Positions 6,967 through 15,773 of a stretch of DNA of 64,000 nucleotides are shown piece after piece. The notes below the pieces were generated by a model. That model was not told where the DNA came from. It did no database searches and saw only the letters and a list, made by a program, of their open reading frames with translations. The position numbers and the translations under genes are program-made. The stretch is from Christensenellaceae bacterium (GTDB lineage Bacteria > Bacillota > Clostridia > Christensenellales > Borkfalkiaceae). The stretch lies in contig CAQTYU010000003.1 in assembly GCA_948890655.1 (NCBI GenBank), positions 1-64,000 of the forward strand. The letters are read 5' to 3'. Numbering within the stretch: position 1 is the first letter of the stretch; every line of letters begins with the position of its first letter.

Positions 6967-8838
6967 ATGTCCGAAAAGAAAACGAAAACTGAAAAAGAGC
7001 CTAAGAAAAAAAAGAACTGTAAGTGCGGTACGTATATCGGCGGGCAGGCTGTGCTCGAAGGCGTTATGATGATGGGCAAAACGTGTATGGCAACCGCCGT
7101 ACGCGACCCGGACGGCGCCGTTCAGATAGAGGCAAAGCGCATAAAACGGAGCGACGCGTTGAAAACCGCGTCTAAAATTCCGTTGGTGCGCGGCGTGGTA
7201 AACCTTGTATCTTCGTTGGTGCGCGGCATTAAAACGCTGTCGCGTTCCGCGGCCGTTTACGGCGACGAGGACGACGAGGCGGAGCCCGGCAAAATTCAGA
7301 AATGGTTCGTCGAAAAGTTCAAAATCAGCCTTATGGATATCGTTACGGGGCTGGGAATGTTTATCGGCGTTCTGCTTGCCGTGGGCATATTCTTTGTTTT
7401 GCCCAACTATCTCGTAGGACTTTTAACGGGGGCTTTCCCCGAAGTGTTCGACAACCGTATGGGCGGACTTTGGTCGGGACTTATACTCGGCGGAATAAAA
7501 CTGATAATTTTTCTCGCATATCTGGGGCTTATATTACTTTTAAAGGATATCCGCCGTCTTTACAGATATCACGGAGCCGAACATAAAACGATAAACGCCT
7601 ATGAAAACGGTGTGGAACTCGTGCCCGAAAAAGTGGCGGAGTGTTCGCGCATACACGACAGGTGCGGTACTTCGTTTTTGTTTATAGTACTGTTTATAAA
7701 TATTATTGTGTATTCCGTAATAAGATGGGCGTGCTATATAAACGTTATCGAAAACAATGTTTTGCAGTATTTTGCGGGGCTTGGGCTTGAAATAGCGTTG
7801 CTTCCCGTAATAGCCGGCGTAGCTTACGAAGTTCTGAAACTGCTTGCAAAGTACGACAACGGATTCGTACGCGCATTGAAAGCGCCCGGAATGTTGCTTC
7901 AAAAATATCTTACCACGCGCGAACCCGACGAAAAAATGATAGAAGTGGCAATTGCCGCATTCAATAAGGTGCTTGAAATGGACGCTGACGAAACGGTTGC
8001 CGAAACGGTTTTCGTAACGAGCGGAATACTTTCCAAAATGCTTGACGAAACCAAAAAGAAATTCGCGGCTAAGGAAATAGACGAAAGCGACGCCGAATGG
8101 ATATATTCCATAGTACTGGGAATAAGGCGGAGCGACTTAAAGAACGAACGCACCGTAAAGCCTTCCGAAAGCAAACGCATATCCGAGATTGTTGAACAAA
8201 GGCTTAATGGCAGACCGCTGTGGTATATCATAGGCGATACCGAATTCTGCAATTGCAGAATAAAAGTTGACGAGCGCGCTTTAATTCCCCGTCCCGAAAC
8301 GGAGATGCTTGCCGATATAACTATAAGAAGCGTTGAGGACAACGACAAAGTGCTGGATATGTGCACGGGCTCGGGCTGTATTGCGGTTGCCGTTGCCAAG
8401 GCGTGCAAGGGCAGGGGAGTAAGCGTGACTGCCGCCGACGTTTCGGACGCGGCTATTATGCTTGCGAAAGAGAACGCAAATTTAAACAGCGTGGACGTAA
8501 ACTTTGTGGTGAGCGACCTGTTTAAAAACGTTCACGGCAGATATAACATAATAGTATGCAATCCGCCCTATATAAAGAGTACTGAAATTCCCTATCTTCA
8601 GCGGGAAGTGCGCGAGCACGAACCGCGCGTCGCACTGGACGGCGGCGAGGACGGGCTGGACTTTTACCGCAGACTTGCAAGCGAGGTTAAAAGCTATTTA
8701 ACCAAGGACGGCATGCTGATTATGGAATGCGGCGAAGGACAGACGACGGAAATTCTGCAAATCTTCCCCCGCCGCGACTACGCTATAGTTTTAAAGGATT
8801 TGGCGGGCGTAGAGCGGTTTTTAAAAATTGTTTTTTGA
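6967..8838 (+). CDS. prmC: Fusion of a DUF1385 (YqhQ-like) membrane domain and the PrmC release-factor methyltransferase
   Basis: One 623-residue frame holds two proteins that are usually separate. Residues about 20-320 match DUF1385: an early GGQAVLEGVMMMG motif, several membrane segments (about 120-140, 165-190, 230-255, 265-290) and RYHGAEHKTINAYE between them. Residues about 335-623 are PrmC: IPRPETE near 442, the SAM motif DMCTGSGCIAVAVA near 460 and the catalytic NPPY near 527, followed by EHEPRVALDGGEDGL. PrmC methylates the Gln of the GGQ motif in release factors; here prfA follows directly. No stop or start separates the halves, so PrmC would be tethered to the membrane. Confidence 0.92.
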   Translation: MSEKKTKTEKEPKKKKNCKCGTYIGGQAVLEGVMMMGKTCMATAVRDPDGAVQIEAKRIKRSDALKTASKIPLVRGVVNLVSSLVRGIKTLSRSAAVYGDEDDEAEPGKIQKWFVEKFKISLMDIVTGLGMFIGVLLAVGIFFVLPNYLVGLLTGAFPEVFDNRMGGLWSGLILGGIKLIIFLAYLGLILLLKDIRRLYRYHGAEHKTINAYENGVELVPEKVAECSRIHDRCGTSFLFIVLFINIIVYSVIRWACYINVIENNVLQYFAGLGLEIALLPVIAGVAYEVLKLLAKYDNGFVRALKAPGMLLQKYLTTREPDEKMIEVAIAAFNKVLEMDADETVAETVFVTSGILSKMLDETKKKFAAKEIDESDAEWIYSIVLGIRRSDLKNERTVKPSESKRISEIVEQRLNGRPLWYIIGDTEFCNCRIKVDERALIPRPETEMLADITIRSVEDNDKVLDMCTGSGCIAVAVAKACKGRGVSVTAADVSDAAIMLAKENANLNSVDVNFVVSDLFKNVHGRYNIIVCNPPYIKSTEIPYLQREVREHEPRVALDGGEDGLDFYRRLASEVKSYLTKDGMLIMECGEGQTTEILQIFPRRDYAIVLKDLAGVERFLKIVF

Positions 8839-8857
8839 TTAATTAAAGATTTTAATT

Positions 8858-8895
8858 GCGCTTCGCTTACTCTGAATGACAAGCGGAGCGCGTTT
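8858..8895 (+). terminator. Hairpin between prmC fusion and prfA
   Basis: Stem GCGCTTCGCTT / AAGCGGAGCGC with one wobble, 12-nt loop and a GTTTT tail. It may reduce read-through into prfA. Confidence 0.5.
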
Positions 8896-8966
8896 TAAAT
8901 AATTAACGGTGCAAGAAAACCCACGTTTTTGCACAGCGCAACCAATTTGTGAACGGAGTTATTTAT

Positions 8967-10046
8967 ATGAAAAAAGAAATGTTCGGAAAATTAAAAGCCG
9001 TTTATGAAAGATATTTGGAGCTTTCCGCAAAGATGAGCGACCCCGCGGTTATTGCGGACACCGCCGAGTGGACTAAAATTGCCAAAGCTCAGGCGGAAAT
9101 TGCGGAAACTGCAACAAAATACGCCGAGTACATGGAAACCGAACGCGAGATGAACGCCGCGCTGGAAGAGGTTAAGCGCGAAAGCGACACCGAGATGAAG
9201 GCTTTATTCGAAGAAGAGGCGGAAAACTGTAAAAAGAAGACGGAAGAGCTGACCGAAGAACTTAAAATTCTGCTTTTGCCCAAGGATAAAAACGACGACA
9301 GAAACTGCATAATGGAAATCCGCGGAGGCGCGGGGGGCGAGGAGGCGGCGCTGTTTGCCTACGAGCTGTACAGGATGTATATAATTTACTGCGAACACCA
9401 CCGTCTTAAAATAGAAGAGGTGGACAAAAACGAAACAGAGCTGGGCGGCATAAAGGAAGTGGTTTTAAACATAACGGGCAGGGGCGCTTATAAACAGCTT
9501 AAATTCGAAAGCGGCGTGCACCGCGTTCAGCGCGTGCCCGAAACGGAATCGCAAGGACGCGTGCATACTTCAACCGCAACCGTTGCGGTACTGCCCGAAG
9601 CCGAGGACGTGGAAGTTGAAATAAAGGACGAGGATATCCGCGTGGACGTTTACCGAAGTAGCGGCGCGGGCGGGCAAAAGGTAAACAAAACCGAAACCGC
9701 CATACGCATAACCCACTTCCCCACGGGCTTGGTTGTAACCTGTCAGGACGAAAGAAGCCAGCTAAAAAACAAGGACAAAGCCTTTAAGGTGTTGCGCTCG
9801 CGGCTCTACGATTTTTATAATTCGCAAAACCGTTCGGCTTACGACGAGCACAGGAAAAGCCTTGTGGGCACGGGCGACCGAAGCGAACGTATCCGCACCT
9901 ATAACTTTCCTCAGGGCAGGGTAACCGACCACCGCATAGGGCTTTCGCAATATAACTTAAACGAATTCATTATGGGCGATATAGACAGTATGATAGAAGC
10001 GCTTACCATTGCCGACCGCGAGCGACAACTCGCGGGAGAAGAGTAA
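8967..10046 (+). CDS. prfA: Peptide chain release factor 1
   Basis: This 359-residue class I release factor has the GGQ motif in GAGGQKVNKTETAIR (about residue 230), which reaches the peptidyl-transferase centre, and the RF1-type segment HRVQRVPETESQGRVHTS (about 190). Length and the RF1-type VLPEAEDV context distinguish it from RF2. I chose ATG 8967 with ACGGAG seven bases upstream, not the GTG at 8949. The upstream gene encodes its own methyltransferase (PrmC). Confidence 0.95.
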   Translation: MKKEMFGKLKAVYERYLELSAKMSDPAVIADTAEWTKIAKAQAEIAETATKYAEYMETEREMNAALEEVKRESDTEMKALFEEEAENCKKKTEELTEELKILLLPKDKNDDRNCIMEIRGGAGGEEAALFAYELYRMYIIYCEHHRLKIEEVDKNETELGGIKEVVLNITGRGAYKQLKFESGVHRVQRVPETESQGRVHTSTATVAVLPEAEDVEVEIKDEDIRVDVYRSSGAGGQKVNKTETAIRITHFPTGLVVTCQDERSQLKNKDKAFKVLRSRLYDFYNSQNRSAYDEHRKSLVGTGDRSERIRTYNFPQGRVTDHRIGLSQYNLNEFIMGDIDSMIEALTIADRERQLAGEE

Positions 10047-10197
10047 GGCGCGGCTCATAAATGTAGCACAACGTTGTAAGGCTTTCAGCCTTCGGTACGA
10101 CAAGCTGCGTTTTTCTCCGTCGTGTACGTCTACTCCCGTCAAAAACCACGCTTTCATCGTTCTGCTTTCTAACCTGTGGGAGGCATCGCTGACGTAA
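10047..10197 (+). repeat. Divergent member of the intergenic palindromic repeat family (R1)
   Basis: Shares TTGTAAGGCTTT and GCCTTCGGTACGAC with the copy at about 39665-39800, and the later block TACTCCCGTCAAAAACCACG with the copy at 45296-45425 (AAACTCCCCTTGAAAATGCTCACG). It sits in the gap after prfA. Similarity is by eye. Confidence 0.45.
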
Positions 10198-10204
10198 GGG
10201 CTTG

Positions 10205-10233
10205 TTGACAGCGAAATAAATTTGTAATATAAT
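10205..10233 (+). promoter_or_regulatory. Promoter giving a leaderless mRNA for the DtxR-like gene
   Basis: TTGACA (10205-10210), 17-bp spacer, TATAAT (10228-10233). The ATG at 10240 is where transcription is expected to start. Confidence 0.75.
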
Positions 10234-10239
10234 AAAAAC

Positions 10240-10605
10240 ATGAAAAGAAATCAGTCGATAGAGGATTATCTCGAATGTATTCTGCTTTTATCGCGCGAGA
10301 GCGATTACGTACACAGGGTGGACGTGGCGCGAAAGGTTGGAGTTTCGCAACCCGCGGTGCAGAAAGCAATTAAAATTTTGCAGGGCGCGGGTTTTGTGGA
10401 ATGCGACGGCTTGCACATTTACCTCACACGTAAAGGCGAAAGCTATGCCGAAGAAATTTACGACAGGCACGTAACTATACGCGACTTTTTGGTTGTGCAC
10501 GGCGTTAACGCGGCGGACGCGGACGCCGACGCGTGCGAAATGGAGCACGTTATTTCGGAAGCCGCCTATAAAATGATGAAAAAATACGTTTCGGAAAATA
10601 AATAA
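10240..10605 (+). CDS. DtxR/MntR-type metal-dependent transcriptional regulator
   Basis: A 121-residue protein of the size of MntR-like repressors. Residues 5-60 are a winged helix-turn-helix (SIEDYLECILLLS...VGVSQPAVQKAIKIL), and the C-terminal half has the metal-site pattern expected of the dimerization domain: RHVTIRDFL near 76 and the CEMEHVIS motif near 99. Members sense Mn(II) or Fe(II) and repress uptake genes. The neighbours do not show its target. It has no Shine-Dalgarno and is predicted leaderless. Confidence 0.85.
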   Translation: MKRNQSIEDYLECILLLSRESDYVHRVDVARKVGVSQPAVQKAIKILQGAGFVECDGLHIYLTRKGESYAEEIYDRHVTIRDFLVVHGVNAADADADACEMEHVISEAAYKMMKKYVSENK

Positions 10606-10613
10606 AGTTTTAC

Positions 10614-10642
10614 CCCCCGTAAAATTTGCGGGGGCTTGGTTT
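10614..10642 (+). terminator. Weak terminator after the DtxR-like gene
   Basis: CCCCCG / CGGGGG with a loop of nine bases, followed by CTTGGTTT. Short stem and poor U-tract. Confidence 0.4.
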
Positions 10643-10648
10643 GAGGAT

Positions 10649-12865
10649 ATGAAAGCTTTAAAATCTTTTAAAAATTATTTTGTAATTTTAATTTCCGCAA
10701 TCGCCTTAGCTGCGGCGGTCTGCGGCGTTGTTTTCGGTCGCGGAAACGTAATTTCTGCGGAAGCGGTAACCGTAGACGATAATTATAACTTTGCTCTTGT
10801 GGACGTAAACGTTGACGTAAACGAAGACAAGACAATGCGCATAACTGAAAATATTTACACTACGTTTCAGGTAGACGGTTTAAACACGGGTTTTATACGC
10901 GATATTCAACGCATTACTCAGATTAAGCGTGAAGTAAACGGCGATATAATCAGCGGTTCAAACATTTTTGCGCCGCTTACCGATATCGGGTTTAAGATGT
11001 ATGCGTATAACGAGAAGGTTTTTTATCAGACTGCAGTTGAAGGAGTGCCCACGGCGGCGGATATTGCAAAGTTGCAAGAATTACCTTCAAAATATACATA
11101 TAGCCTTTACGAAAACGGTCAGTTTCATTCTATAAAAATGCAAAAATATACCGGCAAGATGGATGCGGGAACTTATCTTTTTCAGCTTTCCTATACTTAC
11201 GATTTGAGCGACGATAAAGCAAGCGGTTTCGACGATTTAACGCTCGACGTTTTGGGTTACGATATGCGCCCTGCCGCAGCAGTGCACGCAAAAGTAAATT
11301 TTCCTGAAAGTATAGATAAACACAACGCCGGAGTATATATAAACGAGTCAAGTTCATTTGGCGAACGCAGAGAGTGGAAACCGAGCGTGGGCAGCAGTGA
11401 TGAACTTATTGTAAAAGATACGAGCGTTGAGTTCTATGTTTCCGGTTTAAGAGGTGCAAAGCGCAGTTTTACCGTGCAGGCTATTTTGCCCGACGGCTAT
11501 TTTAAAGGCGGCGGAGTGACCTTCTTTTGGTATTACATACCGTTTGCGGTAATCGCCGCGGCGGCGGTTATCGCTTTGATTGTGCTTGCGCTTAAAATGA
11601 TAGACAAAAAACCGCTTGAAACGGTTGAATTTTACCCGCCCGAGGGTATGTCGGTTATGCGCTTTTCCGCAATCTGGCACCGCGGGGTGCGGGATAAGGA
11701 TACGGCGGCGCTCATTTTAAAGTGGGCGGGGATGGGGCTTATTACAATTCAGCAGGACGGTTACAGAGACGTAATTTTGCGCCCCACCGGAGTGTTGCTT
11801 TCAACACGTAAAAGCCGCAAAAAACGCAAAACGACGGGGGATTCCGTATTCGAAGAGTTCCCTGACAGAGTTTCGGCGGAACACAGTTCGGGCGGCAACG
11901 TAACGGGCGACCCGTTCGGTTACGGCGAGCCTGACGACGGCGAAGTTCAGGTTTCCGCCGCGGAAATGAAAAAATATTTTGCCAATGCCGCAGAGCGGAA
12001 TTATTACGACACGCTTTTCAGCGGAATAGGCGGAACGAATATGTTCTCTTCGCGCGTGTTTGCAACGCAGCTGAATTCCGCGCAACGCAAGCTTTATAAC
12101 GTTACCGAGGCGCTTAAAAAGGACGGAGAAATTCCGCCGCCGGTAGACAACAGACTGCAAAAAGTTTCGAGGTTCGTTTTTCCGTATCTTTCGCTTGTGC
12201 CCGCGGCGTGCGCAATTGCATATCAATGCCTTTTAACACAAACCTTTGTGCCGCTGTTTTTTCTGGTGTTTATGGCGGCGGGCACGTTCGTAATTCCTTC
12301 CATGGGCGGGCCGCGCAAGGCTATATTTATAGCCTACATATTCCCCGTTGCGTTCTTTGCATTGCCGTATTTCGCCTTTTTTATGATGGGCGCAATGCCA
12401 GCATACGATTACGTACGGTTAATTTATATCGCGCCCTTCATTTGGGCGATAGGCAACTTTGTTTTGCCTTGGCTTAAGGGCAGAAGAACGGAGGAGGCAA
12501 ACAAATATTATGGGCAGATGCTCGGTTTTAAAAATTTCCTTTTAAAAGCGGAACTGCCGAGGTTGCAAAAGCTCTTCGACGAAAACCCCGAATATTTTGC
12601 GGACGTTTTGCCTTGGTGCTTTATTATGGGTATAAGCGACAAAGTGGAACAGCGCTTTAAGTCGCTTGACATAGCAATAAGAATGCCGCAGTACGTAGAC
12701 GACCGCATAAACGTTTATCTGCTAGCAAGCTGTATGCACCGCTCTTATTACAGCGGCGCGCCCCGTTCGTCGGGCAGAAGCGGCGGCTTCGGCGGTGGCG
12801 GAGGCGGCGGTTTCGGAGGTTCCTCCGGCGGTGGCGGCGGTGGCGGCGGTTCCCGCGGTTGCTGA
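10649..12865 (+). CDS. DUF2207 family membrane protein with glycine-rich tail
   Basis: The 738-residue protein has an N-terminal hydrophobic signal/anchor (about 9-33), an extracytoplasmic beta-rich DUF2207 region, a membrane segment near 295-315, a cytoplasmic region, a cluster of membrane segments (about 510-610), and ends in a long Gly/Ser-rich tail (GGFGGGGGGGFGGSSGGGGG, then SRGC). That architecture is typical of DUF2207 proteins, whose function is unknown. It has a good Shine-Dalgarno (GAGG). Its terminator has been split by the 8-kb island that follows. Confidence 0.85.
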   Translation: MKALKSFKNYFVILISAIALAAAVCGVVFGRGNVISAEAVTVDDNYNFALVDVNVDVNEDKTMRITENIYTTFQVDGLNTGFIRDIQRITQIKREVNGDIISGSNIFAPLTDIGFKMYAYNEKVFYQTAVEGVPTAADIAKLQELPSKYTYSLYENGQFHSIKMQKYTGKMDAGTYLFQLSYTYDLSDDKASGFDDLTLDVLGYDMRPAAAVHAKVNFPESIDKHNAGVYINESSSFGERREWKPSVGSSDELIVKDTSVEFYVSGLRGAKRSFTVQAILPDGYFKGGGVTFFWYYIPFAVIAAAAVIALIVLALKMIDKKPLETVEFYPPEGMSVMRFSAIWHRGVRDKDTAALILKWAGMGLITIQQDGYRDVILRPTGVLLSTRKSRKKRKTTGDSVFEEFPDRVSAEHSSGGNVTGDPFGYGEPDDGEVQVSAAEMKKYFANAAERNYYDTLFSGIGGTNMFSSRVFATQLNSAQRKLYNVTEALKKDGEIPPPVDNRLQKVSRFVFPYLSLVPAACAIAYQCLLTQTFVPLFFLVFMAAGTFVIPSMGGPRKAIFIAYIFPVAFFALPYFAFFMMGAMPAYDYVRLIYIAPFIWAIGNFVLPWLKGRRTEEANKYYGQMLGFKNFLLKAELPRLQKLFDENPEYFADVLPWCFIMGISDKVEQRFKSLDIAIRMPQYVDDRINVYLLASCMHRSYYSGAPRSSGRSGGFGGGGGGGFGGSSGGGGGGGGSRGC

Positions 12866-12886
12866 AAACCCCGCATAATTCAATTT

Positions 12887-12900
12887 AAAAGCCCCGCGGC
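12887..12900 (+). terminator. Left arm of a second split terminator
   Basis: AAGCCCCGCGGC (12889-12900) pairs exactly with GCCGCGGGGCTT at 20896-20907, which is followed by ATTTTGTTT. The pair would terminate the DUF2207 gene but is separated by 7,995 bp. Confidence 0.8.
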
Positions 12901-12906
12901 GTTTAC

Positions 12907-12958
12907 GGTGCGTTCCATAGGGAATTTACAAAAAACTAAAATTTAATCGGAATGCACC
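12907..12958. repeat. Subterminal inverted repeat at the left end of island C
   Basis: GGTGCGTTCC (12907-12916) and GGAATGCACC (12949-12958) are inverted with one G/A difference. A related spacing is seen at the left end of cassette A (2939-2990). It could be a recombinase binding site or an RNA hairpin. Confidence 0.5.
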
Positions 12959-12973
12959 TTATAAGGGCGAGTC

Positions 12974-13014
12974 AAAAATAACAGGAACTTGTAATTCAAG
13001 TTCCTGTTATTTTA
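12974..13014 (-). terminator. Terminator for the leftward cargo of island C
   Basis: Stem AAATAACAGGAACTTG / CAAGTTCCTGTTATTT is about 16 bp with a 5-nt loop, directly after the stop codon of the nucleotidyltransferase gene. Confidence 0.85.
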
Positions 13015-13644
13015 TTATTCAAAGTTTTGCTGGATTATATCGTTTATCGTTTCAGCAAACAAAGCACGAGACTTTTTACCCATAGGATTGTTATTCTTTT
13101 TGTAGATATATAAATCTCTTACTTCTTTCCACAAATTATGATTTTTAATCAAAGCGATGCGCTCATCTAATTCATAATATGATTTCGGTTGATATTGCCA
13201 TCCGTATGACTGTTGTTTCTTGTTAAAATGTATGTATTGCTGTCTGCCATCTGAACAGTCATATACAACGGCAAAGTCTGCACTATGCAGTATTTTTGAA
13301 TGCTGCGTATCTTTAACTTTTATCGTTAAGACACGAGTGCTATCTTCGCTATAATCATATTTGAATAGATGATTGAACTTGTCAAACGCATTTTTCAAAA
13401 TGCGTTTTATATCTTCTGCGGTATAGTTTTCGTCATCATCGTTTACACGAATATTAACGTCGAAGTCGTAACCTACGTTGGAAGCATAGTCCATAGTTAC
13501 CATATTACGTGCTACACTACCAATGAAATCATAACGGAAAGTAAACTTATCGCGGACTTCATCTTGTACCTTATGAATCAAAGATTTCAAATCTTCCATA
13601 GCATCAGAATACTCTGCTTTTGTTACATACCTAAAATCACTCAT
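13015..13644 (-). CDS. Nucleotidyltransferase-fold protein (pol-beta superfamily)
   Basis: The 209-residue protein shows the superfamily signature: GSVAR near residue 43, the first acidic pair in YDFDVNI near 60, and a third Asp in SADFAVVYD near 122. These are the metal-binding residues, so it could be active. It is too short for a full CD-NTase and longer than minimal MntA antitoxins. Good Shine-Dalgarno (AAGGAG). It is last in a leftward run with a HEPN-like gene and a membrane protein, which suggests an immunity or toxin-antitoxin-type role. That role is inference. Confidence 0.65.
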   Translation of the reverse strand: MSDFRYVTKAEYSDAMEDLKSLIHKVQDEVRDKFTFRYDFIGSVARNMVTMDYASNVGYDFDVNIRVNDDDENYTAEDIKRILKNAFDKFNHLFKYDYSEDSTRVLTIKVKDTQHSKILHSADFAVVYDCSDGRQQYIHFNKKQQSYGWQYQPKSYYELDERIALIKNHNLWKEVRDLYIYKKNNNPMGKKSRALFAETINDIIQQNFE

Positions 13645-13736
13645 TAGTAACTCCTTTTTTGCCCATACCTTCCATTTAGCAGTTTCTCCGCTAAATCGTT
13701 GTAGTATAATAGATTAAAGGTGATTTGTCAATAGTT

Positions 13737-15020
13737 TTAACGCGAAAACATACATTGAATGAGATTAAATTGACAAGCATTTGTAGCATTACAGTCTTCA
13801 AGTATATAGAGATACATCCCTATAATTGCCAATTTTGCACCTTCTTCAGCTATCTTGCTATCAAATTTCTCATTAACCTGACCGTGGATAGTGTTTCTTG
13901 CAAACCCAATTTGCTTACTGTAAATTTTTATATTTTGGTCATCTATTGCATCATACTTACTGCCGCTTGCAAATGAATTGAATCTTTCAAAGATATATTC
14001 TACTTTTTGTCTAAATCTCGGCAATTCAATCATAGATAAGATAAATTGCTTTTTATCTGAATCAATATTGCCGTTGTTCTTTTCAAATGTATTAATAGTA
14101 TCGCCGATGGCGGTTTTTAGATTTTTATATAATAAAACCTCATCACTCAAAATAGGACTTTGCAAATCAACATCCTTTATGTTGATGTTATTTTCTATTG
14201 ACTGTGCTAAAACCCAATAGTCATTAGGAGTATAAAAATCCTTATCAATTAAAGCTAAAAAACCTAAATCATATTTGTCAGCCATAATATTTTTAACAAG
14301 CTCTTGAATGATTGATTTACAATTAGCTATGAAATTGTACCGCACTATTGGTCGTTGTGCATAGTGTATGCCACTCTTAAAATAGAATAATACTCCAATA
14401 TTGGTTTTGACTTCTACTGATCCAATAGGTGCATTATAGTCTATATTGATAACTTGCACCAATTTATTTAATCTATCTACAACTATATTGAGAGTTTCAA
14501 TGTTAATGCACTTTTTGAAGCATATATCAATACAGTATTCGGTTAATCTACTTGGATTGTTAGACAGCATTCTACCGTGAGTCATATCGCACAATATATT
14601 GTCATTTGCTTTTGTAACGCGAAAACAAACTTTTGCCGGTATATTTTCGACTTCTATTTCAATATCAGGTGTATGCGATAATTCAAGCATTGGCTTTAAT
14701 ACGCCATTCTTAAATGATATTTTGCTTATGCTGTTGAGATTCTTTATATTATAAGAGTCCGTGTCTTTTGTCTTAAAATAATTCGGGTTGGTAAACCGAT
14801 AAGCAGTATATTCGCTTTGAACAGTATTGACTACACCCCTTAAATCAAAAAAGCGTAATGAGCCATCTTCAAAGCTCGCAATAACTGCATTTGGTGTAAA
14901 TTTAACTTTTGCCCCGATTAGACAATTGGGGGCTTTACAAACAGTGTGTAGGACATCTAATATATCATTTTCAAATCGACAAAGATGCCACTCTTTCTCA
15001 TAGAAAATTTTTCCAATCAT
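13737..15020 (-). CDS. HEPN-like protein, possibly ApeA-related
   Basis: A 427-residue soluble protein. The first 220 residues predict beta structure and start IGKIFYEKEWHLCRFENDIL. The last 130 are helical and contain FARNTIHGQ near residue 370, resembling the R-N-x-x-(x)-H motif of HEPN ribonuclease domains such as Apea-like HEPN, though the spacing is one residue shorter than the usual R-x4-6-H. ApeA proteins have a beta-rich N-terminus and a C-terminal HEPN and act in phage defence. The resemblance is by layout and motif only. It lies 11 bp after the membrane-protein gene. Confidence 0.5.
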   Translation of the reverse strand: MIGKIFYEKEWHLCRFENDILDVLHTVCKAPNCLIGAKVKFTPNAVIASFEDGSLRFFDLRGVVNTVQSEYTAYRFTNPNYFKTKDTDSYNIKNLNSISKISFKNGVLKPMLELSHTPDIEIEVENIPAKVCFRVTKANDNILCDMTHGRMLSNNPSRLTEYCIDICFKKCINIETLNIVVDRLNKLVQVINIDYNAPIGSVEVKTNIGVLFYFKSGIHYAQRPIVRYNFIANCKSIIQELVKNIMADKYDLGFLALIDKDFYTPNDYWVLAQSIENNINIKDVDLQSPILSDEVLLYKNLKTAIGDTINTFEKNNGNIDSDKKQFILSMIELPRFRQKVEYIFERFNSFASGSKYDAIDDQNIKIYSKQIGFARNTIHGQVNEKFDSKIAEEGAKLAIIGMYLYILEDCNATNACQFNLIQCMFSR

Positions 15021-15031
15021 ACGAGAATCCT

Positions 15032-15691
15032 TTAAGCTCGAATAGATAACCGAATCTCATCAGAAAGATGTTGTTTAAACGCAGATTCTTTCTTCTCAAG
15101 TATTATATTTAGTTCTACAAACTGAACCGTCAAGTTATAGTATTCATCGTTTCCGCCCAAAATTTTACTTGCATATGCACGAAATTCATTTAAAGCAGGC
15201 GTGTCCGCCCCTATATTAAACGCATTATTTTCACAATCTTTCAATTTTGCTTTTTTACGAGTAATTTCAATAAGAGTTTTTTCGTCAACACCTTGAGATG
15301 GAGTTAAGTACCGCTCATAAATTTCTCTACGTTTTTCAGCAATATTAGCTATATCGTTATATCTAAAATCTTGAATAGCATCATATTCCGCTATAAGCTT
15401 ATCGCTAAACAACATATAAAACTGGTCAATCATTGAGTGTTTACCTTTCATAATGCCTTCGATAGCATCTTCAGCTGTATATTGTATATTTTCAAAATAA
15501 TCTAATACAGCTAATCTTCTATCTAACATTGATAAAGCAATAGATTGTTCTTGTTTTTTCATATTAGCATTGAATTGTTTACACGTTAATACAAGGGCAA
15601 CACACGAGATAACCATAGCGACAAGGGCAATAGATGCCGTTACGATTGAAATTATATCTTGTGCTTTCAAAGCACACAATAATGCTGACAT
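15032..15691 (-). CDS. Single-pass membrane protein with coiled coil, unknown function
   Basis: A 219-residue protein with one hydrophobic segment (about residues 10-37: IISIVTASIALVAMVISCVA) followed by a long helical, charged region (about 40-219) that looks like a coiled coil. No catalytic motif. Good Shine-Dalgarno (AAGGAG) and only 11 bp to the HEPN-like gene, so the two are translated from one mRNA. Single-pass proteins of this sort are common partners in phage-defence operons; whether it is an effector, anchor or sensor is unknown. Confidence 0.6.
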   Translation of the reverse strand: MSALLCALKAQDIISIVTASIALVAMVISCVALVLTCKQFNANMKKQEQSIALSMLDRRLAVLDYFENIQYTAEDAIEGIMKGKHSMIDQFYMLFSDKLIAEYDAIQDFRYNDIANIAEKRREIYERYLTPSQGVDEKTLIEITRKKAKLKDCENNAFNIGADTPALNEFRAYASKILGGNDEYYNLTVQFVELNIILEKKESAFKQHLSDEIRLSIRA

Positions 15692-15773
15692 AAATGTATC
15701 TCCTTCTTTATCAGTTGTGTATCCATAAAAAATCCTTTTGATTTATCGATTTAGTGGTAGTTAGACTTTGGTT

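Noticed and set aside
13015..13644. CBASS cyclase (CD-NTase)
   Set aside because: The catalytic residues fit the wider superfamily, but the protein is shorter than typical CD-NTases and no Cap effector or Cap2/Cap3 gene is present.
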